Assembly: GCA_913778205.1 (NCBI GenBank)
Contig: CAJYUW010000031.1
Coordinates: 62,001-126,000, forward strand
Source of the DNA: an uncultured Curtobacterium sp.
Lineage (GTDB): Bacteria > Actinomycetota > Actinomycetes > Actinomycetales > Microbacteriaceae
Direction: 5' to 3'
DNA length: 64,000 nucleotides
A program made the position numbers and the translations under genes. The notes under the pieces were generated by a model, which worked only from the letters and a program-made list of their open reading frames with translations, was not told the DNA's origin and searched no databases. Positions within the stretch are counted from its first letter, which is position 1, and each line of letters begins with the position of its first letter. This document shows positions 9,840-18,385 of this stretch, one piece after another.

Positions 9840-9957
9840 GGGGAGGCGGGGAGGCGGGGAGGCGGGGAGGCGTCGTGGCGCGGGCAGCTGACGGGTCCGT
9901 GTCGTGGCGTTGGCGGGCAGCTGACGGGTCCGTGTCGTGACGCTGGCGGGTCCGTCG
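9840..9957. repeat. Tandem repeats in the kdpE-GNAT spacer
   Basis: An 8-nt unit GGGGAGGC is repeated four times (9840-9871). A second array follows with period 33 nt: CGGGCAGCTGACGGGTCCGT begins at 9881 and again at 9914, with a partial third copy. The whole 284-nt spacer 9790-10,073 holds no gene I can support. Confidence 0.8.
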
Positions 9958-10073
9958 TTCCTCGGCTCGCGGGCATGGTGGAACTTCCGGTCCTCCGGAC
10001 AACTCGACCGCGAGGTCGCGTGGACCCGCACGATCGACCGTCCGTCCGTCGTGCCGGACGGTAGCGTCGGAGC

Positions 10074-10619
10074 GTGACGATCGAGTTGCGCCGGGTGACC
10101 GCCGACGACTGGGCCACCTGGCGACCGGTCCGGCTCGCGGCCCTGACCGACGCCCCGCACGCGTTCGGCTCCCGGCTCGCGGACTGGCAGGACGCGCCGG
10201 AGCAGCGGTGGCGCGCACGGCTGTCGGTCCCGGGAGCGATGGACCTGCTCGCGGTCGACGGCACGACCGCCGTCGGGATGGCCAGCGGACTGCCCGTCCC
10301 GGAGGACCCCGCCCGCGCCGAGGTCGTCTCCGTGTGGGTCGCTCCGCGCGCTCGACGCCGCGGGGTGGCCCGCGCGCTCCTCGACACGATCGCACGGTGG
10401 GCCGCCGACCGCGGTGCGCACGCACTCGACCTGTCGGTGGTGCCGGACAACACCGCCGCCCTCCGCACCTACGAACGCGCCGGCTTCAAGGCGACCGGGG
10501 AGCCCGGCGACGCCCTCCCCGACGGCCGACGCGAACTCGTGATGCGGCGTGACCTGACGGTCGACCCCGGCGTCGACCGCACCGTGACGGCCCGACGGCC
10601 CGAGGAGGAGCGACCGTGA
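10074..10619 (+). CDS. GNAT-family N-acetyltransferase
   Basis: A 181-residue protein with one GNAT fold. Motif A is visible as SVWVAPRARRRGVARALLDTI (about residues 83-103, acetyl-CoA pyrophosphate loop R-x-x-R-G-x-A), followed by motif B (LSVVPDNTAALRTYERAGF, about 123-141). The N-terminal RRVTADDWATWRPVRLAAL segment is typical of small-molecule or amino-acid acetyltransferases. Substrate unknown. GTG 10,074 was chosen because it begins the fold. Its stop overlaps the next gene by 4 nt (GTGA), so the two are probably co-translated. Confidence 0.88.
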   Translation: MTIELRRVTADDWATWRPVRLAALTDAPHAFGSRLADWQDAPEQRWRARLSVPGAMDLLAVDGTTAVGMASGLPVPEDPARAEVVSVWVAPRARRRGVARALLDTIARWAADRGAHALDLSVVPDNTAALRTYERAGFKATGEPGDALPDGRRELVMRRDLTVDPGVDRTVTARRPEEERP

Positions 10620-11356
10620 ACCGAGCACTCCGCGTCACCGCGTGGATCGTCGCAGTGCTGGTGCTGCTCGCCGTGGTGTTCCTCGTCTACGCGAACACCG
10701 TCATGCCGGGGACGCGGAGCGCGGCACTCCAGGTGTGGCGCGACGACCGGGTGTCCGTGCGCGACGCGGGGGACTCGATCGTGATGACCCCGACCGGCGA
10801 GTCTGACGACAAGGGCATCGTGTTCATCCCCGGCGCGAAGGTCGACCCCTTCGCCTACATGGCGACGTTCCGGCAGGTCGTCGCCTCGGGCACCACGGTC
10901 GTCATCACGAAGCCGACCCTCAACCTCGCCTTCTTCGACACCCGTCCGCTGTCCATCTTCGAGGCGTACGCGCCGGGGGTGCGGACGTGGGCGGTCGGCG
11001 GGCACTCGCTCGGCGGAGTCCGCGCGTGCCAACTCGCGAAGGACGCCGACGGCCTGCTGCTCCTCGGCAGCTACTGCGCGGACGACATCAGCCGCTCGTA
11101 CATCGACGTGCTCAGCGTCTCCGGCTCCCGGGACGGGCTGTCCACGCCGGCGAAGGTGCGGGCGGCCCGCCACCTCCTGCCGTCGACCGCGACCATGGTC
11201 GAGGTCCAGGGCTCGAACCACGCGGAGTTCGGTGCGTACGGCGACCAGCCGGGCGACCGCACGGCGACGACCTCGCCGGCCGCGGCCCGCGCCGAGATCA
11301 GCGCGGCGGTCGAGCGCTGGGTGCAGGCCCTGCCGCCGGGGACCGACCTGCGCTGA
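10616..11356 (+). CDS. Membrane-anchored alpha/beta hydrolase
   Basis: A 246-residue protein with one N-terminal hydrophobic helix (about residues 7-26) and an extracytoplasmic alpha/beta-hydrolase domain. The nucleophile elbow is GGHSLGG (about residues 126-132). A late His in the GSNHAEFGAYGDQ segment is the likely catalytic base. VFIPGAKVDPFAY near residue 70 is the oxyanion-hole strand and loop. This arrangement is common in an uncharacterised actinobacterial family. Its 3' end overlaps the convergent Nudix gene by 59 nt. Confidence 0.82.
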   Translation: MNRALRVTAWIVAVLVLLAVVFLVYANTVMPGTRSAALQVWRDDRVSVRDAGDSIVMTPTGESDDKGIVFIPGAKVDPFAYMATFRQVVASGTTVVITKPTLNLAFFDTRPLSIFEAYAPGVRTWAVGGHSLGGVRACQLAKDADGLLLLGSYCADDISRSYIDVLSVSGSRDGLSTPAKVRAARHLLPSTATMVEVQGSNHAEFGAYGDQPGDRTATTSPAAARAEISAAVERWVQALPPGTDLR

Positions 11357-11765
11357 CGGCCATCCGGACCGCGTCGACGGCGAGCGGCGGCACGAGCCCG
11401 ACCGATTCGACCTCCCCGACGGGCACCCACGCCGGGGCGTAGCGGTTCGTCGGCGTCGCACGGCCCCGTTCCGGTGCGTCCCCGGCCAGCGCCGGGGACC
11501 CGGGTCCGACGTCGACGTGCAGGTACACGGCTGGTCGCTGCCGGTCGAGCCCGACGGGCAGGAGGGCGACCACGTCGCCGTCGAGCCCGGTCTCCTCGTG
11601 TAGCTCCCGGAGACAGGACTGCTGCGGGGTCTCACCGTGCTCGACGCCGCCCCCGGGCAGGACGGCGTAGCGCCGACCGTCCCGTTCGCGGAGGACGAGC
11701 AGCACCGCGTCGTCGCGGACCGCGACGGCGGCCGCGCGGAGGCGCAGGGGGGTCGAGTCGGACAC
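11298..11765 (-). CDS. Nudix hydrolase
   Basis: A 155-residue protein with a canonical Nudix box G-x5-E-x7-R-E-L-x-E-E-x-G-L (GGVEHGE...RELHEETGL, about residues 36-58) that binds Mg2+ for hydrolysis of nucleoside diphosphate derivatives. The strand before it (VLLVLRERDGRRYAVLPGG) and the following WVPVGEVES complete the fold. GTG 11,765 (VSDSTPLRLRAAAVAV) gives the normal domain start; the longer in-frame extension is Arg-rich shadow. The 3' end overlaps the hydrolase gene on the other strand. Substrate unknown. Confidence 0.85.
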   Translation of the reverse strand: MSDSTPLRLRAAAVAVRDDAVLLVLRERDGRRYAVLPGGGVEHGETPQQSCLRELHEETGLDGDVVALLPVGLDRQRPAVYLHVDVGPGSPALAGDAPERGRATPTNRYAPAWVPVGEVESVGLVPPLAVDAVRMAVSAGRSPAAGPAPSARPPR

Positions 11766-11983
11766 GTCGTCACCGTACGCGGTCCGGTCCCGGTGATCCG
11801 TGCCTCCCGGCGGTCGCCCTGGAGGCGCGGCGCGGCCCCGCCACCCGTCCCGCCTGCGCCGTTGGTCGCGTCCACGGCCGTCCACAGCGTCGCCGGTCGG
11901 CCGGCGTCCGCCCTGGGTGAACTCTCTCCACAGATCGGCGTCGCGCCCGAGTCCGAGGGCGGCAGCGGTCCTAGAGTGGGCGC

Positions 11984-12751
11984 ATGACCGCACCGGACCG
12001 GCCCACCCCAGCCCGCCTCGCGGACCACCGTGCGCTGCTGTTCGACCTCGACGGCGTCCTCACCCCGACGGCCGAGGTCCACATGCGTGCGTGGAGCCGC
12101 CTGTTCACGCCGTACCTCGCAGGCCACGGCGTCGCGCCGTACGTGGAGCAGGACTACTTCGACCACATCGACGGCAAGCCCCGCTACGACGGTGTGCGCT
12201 CGCTGCTCGCGTCCCGCGGCATCGACCTGCCCGAGGGCACCCCCGACGACGACCCGTCGCTCGACACCGTGTGCGGGCTCGGCAACCGCAAGAACGCCGA
12301 GTTCACCGCGGAGCTGGACGAGCACGGCGTCGAACCGTACCCGGGGTCCCACCGCTTCCTCGTCGCCGCGCTCGACGCCGGCTACGCGGTCGCGGTGGTG
12401 TCCAGCTCGGCGAACGCGGTGCCCGTCCTGCGCACGGCCGGCCTGCTCGAGCGGTTCCCCGTGATCGTCGACGGCCTGGTCGCCCGACAGGACGCACTCG
12501 CGGGCAAGCCCGCGCCGGACACGTACCTCGACGCCGCGGGCCGGCTCGGCCTGACGGCTGCCGAGTGCGTGGTGGTCGAGGACGCCACGAGCGGGGTCGA
12601 GGCCGGCCGGAACGGCGGGTTCGGCCTCGTGGTCGGCGTCGACCGGGGCGCCGGCGCGGACGCACTGCGGTCCCACGGCGCCGACGTCGTCGTGCAGGAC
12701 CTCGCCGAACTCGTCGACGATCTCCGTCCGGCCGCGACCCCGGCGATCTGA
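11984..12751 (+). CDS. HAD hydrolase, beta-phosphoglucomutase-like
   Basis: A 255-residue HAD protein. Motif I is FDLDGVLTPTAEVH (about residues 16-29; the D-x-D nucleophile and acid). The helical cap has HIDGKPRYDGVRSLL, resembling the sugar-phosphate-binding cap of beta-phosphoglucomutase. Motif II is VVSSSAN, the Lys is in AGKPAPDTYL, and motif III is VVEDATSGVEAG. It lies 64 nt upstream of a GH65 phosphorylase. In that pairing the phosphorylase yields beta-glucose 1-phosphate and this enzyme makes glucose 6-phosphate. The same order occurs at Rv3400-Rv3401 in Mycobacterium tuberculosis. Confidence 0.9.
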   Translation: MTAPDRPTPARLADHRALLFDLDGVLTPTAEVHMRAWSRLFTPYLAGHGVAPYVEQDYFDHIDGKPRYDGVRSLLASRGIDLPEGTPDDDPSLDTVCGLGNRKNAEFTAELDEHGVEPYPGSHRFLVAALDAGYAVAVVSSSANAVPVLRTAGLLERFPVIVDGLVARQDALAGKPAPDTYLDAAGRLGLTAAECVVVEDATSGVEAGRNGGFGLVVGVDRGAGADALRSHGADVVVQDLAELVDDLRPAATPAI

Positions 12752-12815
12752 CGGACGGCGGCCGCCCCACCGGCCGACGCGCACCTCCCCGACACCTCCC
12801 CCCGCACGGAGCAGC

Positions 12816-15326
12816 ATGAACCCCATCACCTCGGACCCGCTCGACCGCGTCCGCTACCCGATCGACGAGTGGGCGCTCGTCGAGACCGAGTACGCCCCCG
12901 ACGAGCAAGGCGTCGCGGAGACGAACTTCGCGGTCGGCAACGGCTACCTCGGCCTCCGCGGCAACCTCGACGAGGGCCGCGGCGGCGTGCAGTACGGCAC
13001 GTACGTCAACGGCTTCCACGAGACCTGGCCGATCCGACACGCCGAGGACGCCTTCGGGTTCGCGAAGACCGGGCAGACGATCATCAACGCGCCGGACGCG
13101 AAGGTGATCCGCCTCTACGTCGACGACGAGCCGCTCGTCCTGGCGGAGGCCGACATCCTGCGGCACACCCGACGGCTGGAGTTCCGCGGCGGGTACCTGT
13201 TCCGTGAGACCGAGTGGTCGACGCCGTCCGGCAAGCGGGTGCTGATCCGCTCGAAGCGGCTCGTGTCCTTCACGGATCGGCACCTCGCGGTCATCGACTA
13301 CGAGGTGACCGCGCTCGACGCCGACGCCTCGATCCTGCTCTCGAGCCAGATCCTGAACCGACAGGATGTGCAGGACGAGTACCACGCCGGCATGCGGGCC
13401 GCCGCGAACGCCTTCGACCCCCGCAAGGCCGAGGCCTTCACGGAGCGCGTCCTCGAGCCGAAGCTCAAGCGCAGCACCGGCGCCCGGTCGCTGCTCGGCT
13501 ACCAGGCTGCCAGCTCGGGCATGACGATCTGCGTCGGCGTCGAGCACCGCCTCGAGACGGACAACCCGTGGGACGAGTCGTCGTCGATCGAGCACGACCT
13601 CGCCAAGCACGTGTACCGCGTGCAGGCGCGGGCGGGCGTGCCGATCCGGCTCGTCAAGAGCATCGTCTACCACACGTCCCGCGGCGTCCCCGCGCGGGAG
13701 CTCGCCGACCGGTGCGACCGGACCCTCGACCGCGCCCACGCGCAGACCGTCGACGACGTCTTCGCGACGCAGCGCGCCTGGATGGACGACTACTGGGCCC
13801 GGAGCGACGTCGAGGTCGCCGGCAAGCCCGACGTCCAGCAGGCGATCCGGTGGAACCTCTTCATGCTCGCCCAGGCCACGGCTCGGACCGACGGGCACGG
13901 CATCGCCGCCAAGGGCGTGACCGGGTCCGGCTACGGCGGGCACTACTTCTGGGACATGGAGATCTACGTCCTGCCGTTCCTGTCGTACACGGCGCCGATC
14001 GTGGCCCGCAACGCCCTGCGGTTCCGCTACAACATGCTCGACGCGGCACGGTCCCGGGCCCGCGAGCTCAACCAGCGCGGCGCCCTGTTCCCCTGGCGGA
14101 CGATCAACGGCGAGGAGTCGTCGGCCTACTACGCGGCGGGCACCGCGCAGTACCACATCGACGCGGACATCGCTCACGCGCTCATGCAGTACGTCCGGGC
14201 CTCTGGTGACCGCGAGTTCCTCAAGCGCGGTGCGATCGACATCCTCGTCGAGACCGCCAGGCTCTGGGAGGACCTCGGCTTCTGGCGCTCGAACGGCGAC
14301 AAGAAGTTCCACATCGACGGGGTCACCGGGCCGGACGAGTACACGACAGTCGTCGACGACAACCTCTACACGAACGTCATGGCACGGGCGAACCTCTGGT
14401 CCGCCGTGCAGGCCTGCCGGGAGCTCGCTGCCGACGACCCGGAGGAGTACGACCGCATGGTCCGCCGCACCGGCCTCGACCCGGAGGAGGTCGCCGGCTG
14501 GGAGCGCGCCGCCGAGTCGATGGAGATCCCGTTCGACCCGCACCGGGGCATCCACCCGCAGGACGCCCAGTTCCTCGACAAGGAGCTCTGGGACCTCGAG
14601 AACACGCCGGAGTCGAAGCGGCCGCTGCTGCTGCACTACCACCCGCTGGTCATCTACCGGTTCCAGGTGCTCAAGCAGGCCGACGTCGTGCTCGCGCTGT
14701 TCCTGCAGGGCCACGAGTTCACCGCGGCCGAGAAGCGCCGCGACTTCGACTACTACGACGCGCTGACCACGGGCGACTCGACCCTGTCCGCCGTCGTGCA
14801 GTCGATCATGGCCGCCGAGGTCGGGTACTGCGAGCTCGCGGAGCAGTACTTCCAGACCGCGCTCTACGTCGACCTCGCCGACCTCCACGGCAACACGACG
14901 GACGGCGTGCACATCGCGTCCACCGGCGGCATCTGGGGTGCGCTCGTGAACGGCTTCGGCGGCATGCGCGACCACGGCGGCCGGATGACCTTCAACCCGC
15001 GGCTGCCCCAGTCGTGGGAGCGGATCACCTACCGGCTGACCGTGCACGGCACGCGCGTGCGGGTCGACCTCGAGCAGGACACCCTGACGTTCACGATCGA
15101 CCACGGCGAGGGCTTCACCGTCTGGGTCCACAACCAGCAGTGGGACCTCTCCGCCGACCAGCCGACGGTCGTGCCGCTCCCGCACCAGGGCCCCCGGATG
15201 ACGGGTCGGGCACCGACGACGAGCGACATCCAGGGCACGCTCCGCGCGGACGGGTCGGTCATCACGGCGTCGATCCCGACGATCTCGCTGGAGCGACAGT
15301 TCGAGGTGGACGAGACGACCGCGTAG
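12816..15326 (+). CDS. GH65 disaccharide phosphorylase (trehalose/maltose/kojibiose type)
   Basis: An 836-residue glycoside hydrolase family 65 protein. N-terminal beta-sandwich (about residues 10-290, with ETNFAVGNGYLGLRG), (alpha/alpha)6 barrel (about 330-720) and C-terminal beta-sheet domain. The catalytic acid is E508 in GVTGPDEYTTVVDDN; the phosphate-side loops (LKQADVVLALFL; HIASTGGIWGALVNGFGG) are present. It should split an alpha-linked glucose disaccharide with phosphate to beta-glucose 1-phosphate and glucose. The precise disaccharide cannot be assigned by eye. The upstream beta-PGM-like gene is its metabolic partner. Confidence 0.92.
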   Translation: MNPITSDPLDRVRYPIDEWALVETEYAPDEQGVAETNFAVGNGYLGLRGNLDEGRGGVQYGTYVNGFHETWPIRHAEDAFGFAKTGQTIINAPDAKVIRLYVDDEPLVLAEADILRHTRRLEFRGGYLFRETEWSTPSGKRVLIRSKRLVSFTDRHLAVIDYEVTALDADASILLSSQILNRQDVQDEYHAGMRAAANAFDPRKAEAFTERVLEPKLKRSTGARSLLGYQAASSGMTICVGVEHRLETDNPWDESSSIEHDLAKHVYRVQARAGVPIRLVKSIVYHTSRGVPARELADRCDRTLDRAHAQTVDDVFATQRAWMDDYWARSDVEVAGKPDVQQAIRWNLFMLAQATARTDGHGIAAKGVTGSGYGGHYFWDMEIYVLPFLSYTAPIVARNALRFRYNMLDAARSRARELNQRGALFPWRTINGEESSAYYAAGTAQYHIDADIAHALMQYVRASGDREFLKRGAIDILVETARLWEDLGFWRSNGDKKFHIDGVTGPDEYTTVVDDNLYTNVMARANLWSAVQACRELAADDPEEYDRMVRRTGLDPEEVAGWERAAESMEIPFDPHRGIHPQDAQFLDKELWDLENTPESKRPLLLHYHPLVIYRFQVLKQADVVLALFLQGHEFTAAEKRRDFDYYDALTTGDSTLSAVVQSIMAAEVGYCELAEQYFQTALYVDLADLHGNTTDGVHIASTGGIWGALVNGFGGMRDHGGRMTFNPRLPQSWERITYRLTVHGTRVRVDLEQDTLTFTIDHGEGFTVWVHNQQWDLSADQPTVVPLPHQGPRMTGRAPTTSDIQGTLRADGSVITASIPTISLERQFEVDETTA

Positions 15327-15389
15327 CCCCGCGCCCCGGTTCCCGTGTCGTGTGCGACGGCCTCGACACGGGAACTGCGGGGCGCGGGG
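15327..15389. terminator. Strong two-part hairpin, likely bidirectional terminator
   Basis: Outer arms CCCCGCGCCCC and GGGGCGCGGGG and inner arms GTTCCCGTGTCG and CGACACGGGAAC are each exact reverse complements, separated by one unpaired base on the left and three on the right. The hairpin begins one base after the GH65 stop codon and ends 32 nt from the convergent flavohaemoglobin stop. There is no T-run, as is usual for high-GC actinobacteria. Confidence 0.8.
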
Positions 15390-15421
15390 TCAGCGGCCCC
15401 TGCGGCGACCGTGGCAGCTGA

Positions 15422-16579
15422 TCACGACCCCTTCAGCCAGGCGTCCGGTCCGAACACCTCGTACCGGATCCGCGTGTCCGGGACCCCGAGCGCGAGCGCC
15501 TGGTCCCGGACCGCCTGCATGAAGCCGAGCGGTCCGCAGAGCAGCAGCGTTGCCCGCTCCGGGAGTGGGACGTCGCCGAGCACCATGCGCGGGTGGGCCC
15601 GGTCGTCCTCGAACCAGGTGTGCAGGGTGGCGCCGGGGAGGTCCCGGACGAGCGCCTCGACCGTGCCGGCGAACGCCCAGTCGGCGCGCGACCGGTCTGC
15701 GTGCAGGACGAGGACGCGTCTGGTGCTCCGGTCCCGGGCGAGGGACTCGAGGAACCCGACGGCCGGGGTGCAGCCGATCCCGGCGGTCGCGAGGACGAGC
15801 GGATCGTCGCCGTCGTCGAGGGTGAGGTCGCCGTACGGGTTCGACAGCTCGACCTCCGCGCCGACCGCCATCGCGTGCAGGATCGGCGACACCGCGCCGG
15901 AGTCGTCGCGCTTCACACCGATCCGTCGTTCGGCACCGGGCGCCAGGAGCGAGTACTGCCGGACCTCTCGGACGCCGTCGGCGGTCGCGACCCGGACGCT
16001 GACGTACTGTCCGGCGACGGCCGGGGTCACGGGGGTGTCGTCGGCGGGAGCGAACACCAGGTGTCGCACCGCGTGCGTCGGCCGGTCCTGGGCGACGAGG
16101 CGCCAGCGCGCCCAGTACGTGTCGTTGGCCTGCTGCCGGTAGAGCGCCCGTTCGGTCGCGACCAGGAGGTCGGCGAAGAGCCAGTAGACCTCGCTCCAGG
16201 CGGCTGCGACGTCGTCGGTGACCGCGTCCCCGAGATCTGCCGCGATCGCCGCGAACAGGTGCTCGTGGACGATCGCGTACTGCTCCTGCGTGATCCCGAG
16301 GGCGGCGTGACGGTGCGCGATCCTGCGCACGAGCTCCACCGGGTGGTCGCCCGCGAGCAGTGCCGTGGCGAACCGGACCACGCTCGCGGCCAGCGCGGCG
16401 GACTGCCGTCCGGACCCCTGGTTCGACCGGCTGAACACGCCGTCGAGCAGGCTCGGGTGGGCCGCGAACAACCGCCGGTAGAAGTCGGGGGTGATCGCGG
16501 GGAGGCGAGCCGCCACGACCGGGGCGGTGGCCTCGATGACGGGGCGGGCTGCGGGGCTGAGGACTGGTCTCGTGAACAT
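15422..16579 (-). CDS. hmp: Flavohaemoglobin (nitric oxide dioxygenase)
   Basis: A 385-residue protein of standard flavohaemoglobin length. Globin domain residues 1-140 (TPDFYRRLFAAHPSLLDGVFS; proximal His in AHRHAALGI; EYWLFADLL-like helix H). FAD domain about 150-255 with RQYSLL, the R-x-Y-S flavin motif. NAD domain about 260-380 with LATAGIGCTPAVGFLESL and LLLCGPLGFMQAV. It converts NO and O2 to nitrate. ATG 16,579 begins the globin; a 21-residue in-frame extension has no match. No NsrR-like site was recognised upstream. It ends convergent to the GH65 gene across the hairpin. Confidence 0.93.
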   Translation of the reverse strand: MFTRPVLSPAARPVIEATAPVVAARLPAITPDFYRRLFAAHPSLLDGVFSRSNQGSGRQSAALAASVVRFATALLAGDHPVELVRRIAHRHAALGITQEQYAIVHEHLFAAIAADLGDAVTDDVAAAWSEVYWLFADLLVATERALYRQQANDTYWARWRLVAQDRPTHAVRHLVFAPADDTPVTPAVAGQYVSVRVATADGVREVRQYSLLAPGAERRIGVKRDDSGAVSPILHAMAVGAEVELSNPYGDLTLDDGDDPLVLATAGIGCTPAVGFLESLARDRSTRRVLVLHADRSRADWAFAGTVEALVRDLPGATLHTWFEDDRAHPRMVLGDVPLPERATLLLCGPLGFMQAVRDQALALGVPDTRIRYEVFGPDAWLKGS

Positions 16580-16713
16580 GGCCGCACGGTAGGGAGCGAA
16601 AACCGCGATACGCCGCCGATGTGCCGTGAAGGCGGCGGTCATCGACGCGTCGTCCGTCGCGCCTCAGCCTGTGGTCGCCACCGCGCCGATCGTGACGATC
16701 CGGACCTCCTCGA

Positions 16714-17241
16714 TCACAGGAGCTTCCGGAGGGTGTTGGCGTTGCGGGTCGTCGTGGTCCGCCTGAACCGAGCCGCGCCGGCGCGCTTCGCGAACGCCGT
16801 GTCCGTGCTCGACCCCTTCGGGCACGACCAGTAGACGACGGCCGCGCCGCCGCCGGTGCCGCGGGCGATGCGTTCGACGGACTCGTCGACGGTGAGGTCC
16901 GCCAGCAGCTCGTCGACCGCTGTCGGTCCGGAGGCGAAGAGCACGTAGTCGTGTCGGTCCGGGTCTGCCGGGAACGGGAACCCGTCCACGACCTCGGCGA
17001 GGGCGTCGTGCCGGAGCAGGACGATCCAGGCGTCGTACCCGAAGCGGTCCCGGAGCGCCTGCTCGACCCCGGCCTGCACGGTGCGCGCGGTGCCGTCGGC
17101 GGTGAACACCACGTTGCCCGACGCGAGGACCGTCTGGACGTCCGTGTGGCCGAGGCCACGGAACGTCTCGGCGAGCTCGGCGCTCCGGATGGTGATGCCG
17201 TTCACGTTGACGCCGCGCAGCAGTGCGATCCACCTGGTCAT
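16714..17241 (-). CDS. DUF1697 family protein
   Basis: A 175-residue protein with the DUF1697 signature at the start: WIALLRGVNVNG, then AELAETFRGLGHTDVQTVLASGNVVF, and the C-terminal VYWSCPKGSSTDTAFAKR and RNANTLRKL segments. The family has no established function. Start ATG 17,241 gives the expected N-terminus. It stands alone between flavohaemoglobin and a small LexA-box gene. Confidence 0.9.
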   Translation of the reverse strand: MTRWIALLRGVNVNGITIRSAELAETFRGLGHTDVQTVLASGNVVFTADGTARTVQAGVEQALRDRFGYDAWIVLLRHDALAEVVDGFPFPADPDRHDYVLFASGPTAVDELLADLTVDESVERIARGTGGGAAVVYWSCPKGSSTDTAFAKRAGAARFRRTTTTRNANTLRKLL

Positions 17242-17267
17242 GCCGGGACGGTAGCGCGCGCCACGGT

Positions 17268-17531
17268 TCACGTCCACGTCCGCGCGACGCCCCACCCGCC
17301 GTCCTCGGGCACGATGTCGACGACGAGGGTCTCGCCGTCGTCGGCGGTCGCCTGGAAGCGCCACCCGACGGTCCGCTCGGGTGCGTGCGTGATGGCGGTG
17401 GGGAGCTCCGCGCGCGTGACGGTGAGCCGGGTCGGTGTGTCCGTGACCCGCCAGCGCCGGCCGGACCACACCAGCCGCTCGGGGACGCCGCCGGCCCACC
17501 AGACCGTCGCGGCCGTGTCGATGATCACCAC
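17268..17531 (-). CDS. Small DUF6504-like protein under a LexA box
   Basis: An 87-residue protein with several Trp residues (VWWAGGVPERLVWSGRRWRVTDTP, then TVGWRFQATADD). It resembles DUF6504-type small proteins that lie near the imuA/imuB/dnaE2 mutagenesis cassette in other actinobacteria; that resemblance is from memory and modest. GTG 17,531 or the adjacent GTG 17,528 starts it, with AGGAGG just upstream. A perfect actinobacterial LexA box ends 17 nt upstream of the start, so SOS induction is likely. No mutasome gene is visible in the neighbourhood. Confidence 0.7.
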   Translation of the reverse strand: MVIIDTAATVWWAGGVPERLVWSGRRWRVTDTPTRLTVTRAELPTAITHAPERTVGWRFQATADDGETLVVDIVPEDGGWGVARTWT

Positions 17532-17547
17532 GGTGACCTCCTGTCAT

Positions 17548-17563
17548 TCGAACGTGTGTTCGA
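17548..17563. promoter_or_regulatory. Perfect actinobacterial LexA/SOS box
   Basis: TCGAAC-N4-GTTCGA, exactly the actinobacterial and Bacillus-type LexA consensus, embedded in a larger perfect palindrome with 9-nt arms (CATTCGAAC at 17,545-17,553; GTTCGAATG at 17,558-17,566). It lies upstream of the minus-strand small protein and downstream of nothing else on that strand. It is about 180 nt from the divergent plus-strand gene at 17,744. Confidence 0.88.
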
Positions 17564-17597
17564 ATGGTAAGCCAGTCCGATGGTGTCGACAACCGGC

Positions 17598-17707
17598 GTG
17601 CGCGCTCCGTCCTCCGGCCCCGGGAGACGACGACCTTCGGCCCCGGGAGACGACGACCTTCGGCCCCGTGCGCGCTCCGTCCTCCGGCCCCGGGGGACGA
17701 CGACCTC
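17598..17707. repeat. Tandem repeat, units of 28 and 70 nt
   Basis: The segment GTGCGCGCTCCGTCCTCCGG appears at 17,598 and again 70 nt later. Between them a 28-nt unit beginning CGGCCCCGGGAGACGACGAC is repeated. This fills the spacer between the LexA-box gene and the next plus-strand gene. No ORF here looks real. Confidence 0.8.
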
Positions 17708-17743
17708 CCAGCTGCCGGAGCGGTCGTCCGGTAGACGGGAGCC

Positions 17744-18205
17744 ATGACGGATCAGCAGCACGACGACCAGGGCCCCGACGCCGCGCACCAGGTACCGGAG
17801 GGGGTGTCCGAGGCGACCGTCGAGGCCCTCGGCACGCTGTCCGCGGCGGTCGAGGTGATCGAGCACGCGCGCGGGTTCCTCTACGGCTTCCACCGCCTGA
17901 CCGGGAAGGCCGACCTCGACCTCGGCGACGCCGTCGAGCAGCTCCGGAAGGCCGGGCACACCGACCTCGCGGACCGCATCGACACCGAGCTGGTCGGGCG
18001 GAACGTCATCGCCGGCCGGTGGACGTTCCAGATCATGGAGGACTACGACGACGGGTACTACGCGCTCGCCAAGGAGCTCGAGAAGGCCGCCCGCGACGAG
18101 CTCGTCGGCGGCAGGCGCCACCTGTTCGAGGCGGGCATGAAGGAGGACCGGCGCACCGAGGCCCGGCGCCACCACGAGGCCACGCCGAGCGACCTGCCGG
18201 ACTGA
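17744..18205 (+). CDS. Conserved actinobacterial hypothetical protein
   Basis: A 153-residue soluble, acidic protein with long amphipathic helices and no signal peptide. Distinctive segments are ARGFLYGFHRLTGKADLDLGD, LRKAGHTDLADRIDTELVG and RWTFQIMEDYDDGYY. I recognise the pattern as conserved in Actinobacteria, but no function is known to me. The N-terminal 25 and C-terminal 20 residues are polar and probably disordered. It is a single gene; its 3' flank carries palindromic element copy 2. Confidence 0.72.
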   Translation: MTDQQHDDQGPDAAHQVPEGVSEATVEALGTLSAAVEVIEHARGFLYGFHRLTGKADLDLGDAVEQLRKAGHTDLADRIDTELVGRNVIAGRWTFQIMEDYDDGYYALAKELEKAARDELVGGRRHLFEAGMKEDRRTEARRHHEATPSDLPD

Positions 18206-18243
18206 CGCCGAGCCTCCCGGCCGGGGTACCGAGCGCCGATTGC

Positions 18244-18305
18244 CGCACAACCAAAGTCACCCCGAACCGCTGCGATCCGTGGTTCGGGGTGACTTTGGTT
18301 GTGCG
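18244..18305. repeat. Palindromic dispersed element, copy 2
   Basis: A perfect 25-bp inverted repeat: left arm 18,244-18,268 begins CGCACAACCAAAGTC, right arm 18,281-18,305 ends GACTTTGGTTGTGCG, with a 12-nt loop. It is the cleanest of three copies and lies between convergent genes, 38 nt after the plus-strand stop. It could act as a bidirectional terminator, but its recurrence points to a dispersed element. Confidence 0.85.
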
Positions 18306-18307
18306 AG

Positions 18308-18376
18308 AGCACGACGCACGACGCACGACGCACGCCGCGCGCCGCGCGCCGCGCGCCGCGCGCCGCGCGTCAGTGC
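18308..18376. repeat. Low-complexity tandem repeats
   Basis: Three kinds of short tandem run lie next to each other: repeats of CACGACG, then of CGCGCGC, then CGTCAGTG. They separate palindromic element copy 2 from the end of the purine permease gene. No gene seen. Confidence 0.8.
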
Positions 18377-18385
18377 GTCAGTGCG

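Noticed and set aside
9840-9871. Short tandem units resembling a CRISPR array
   Set aside because: The unit is 8 nt with no spacers and no cas genes nearby.
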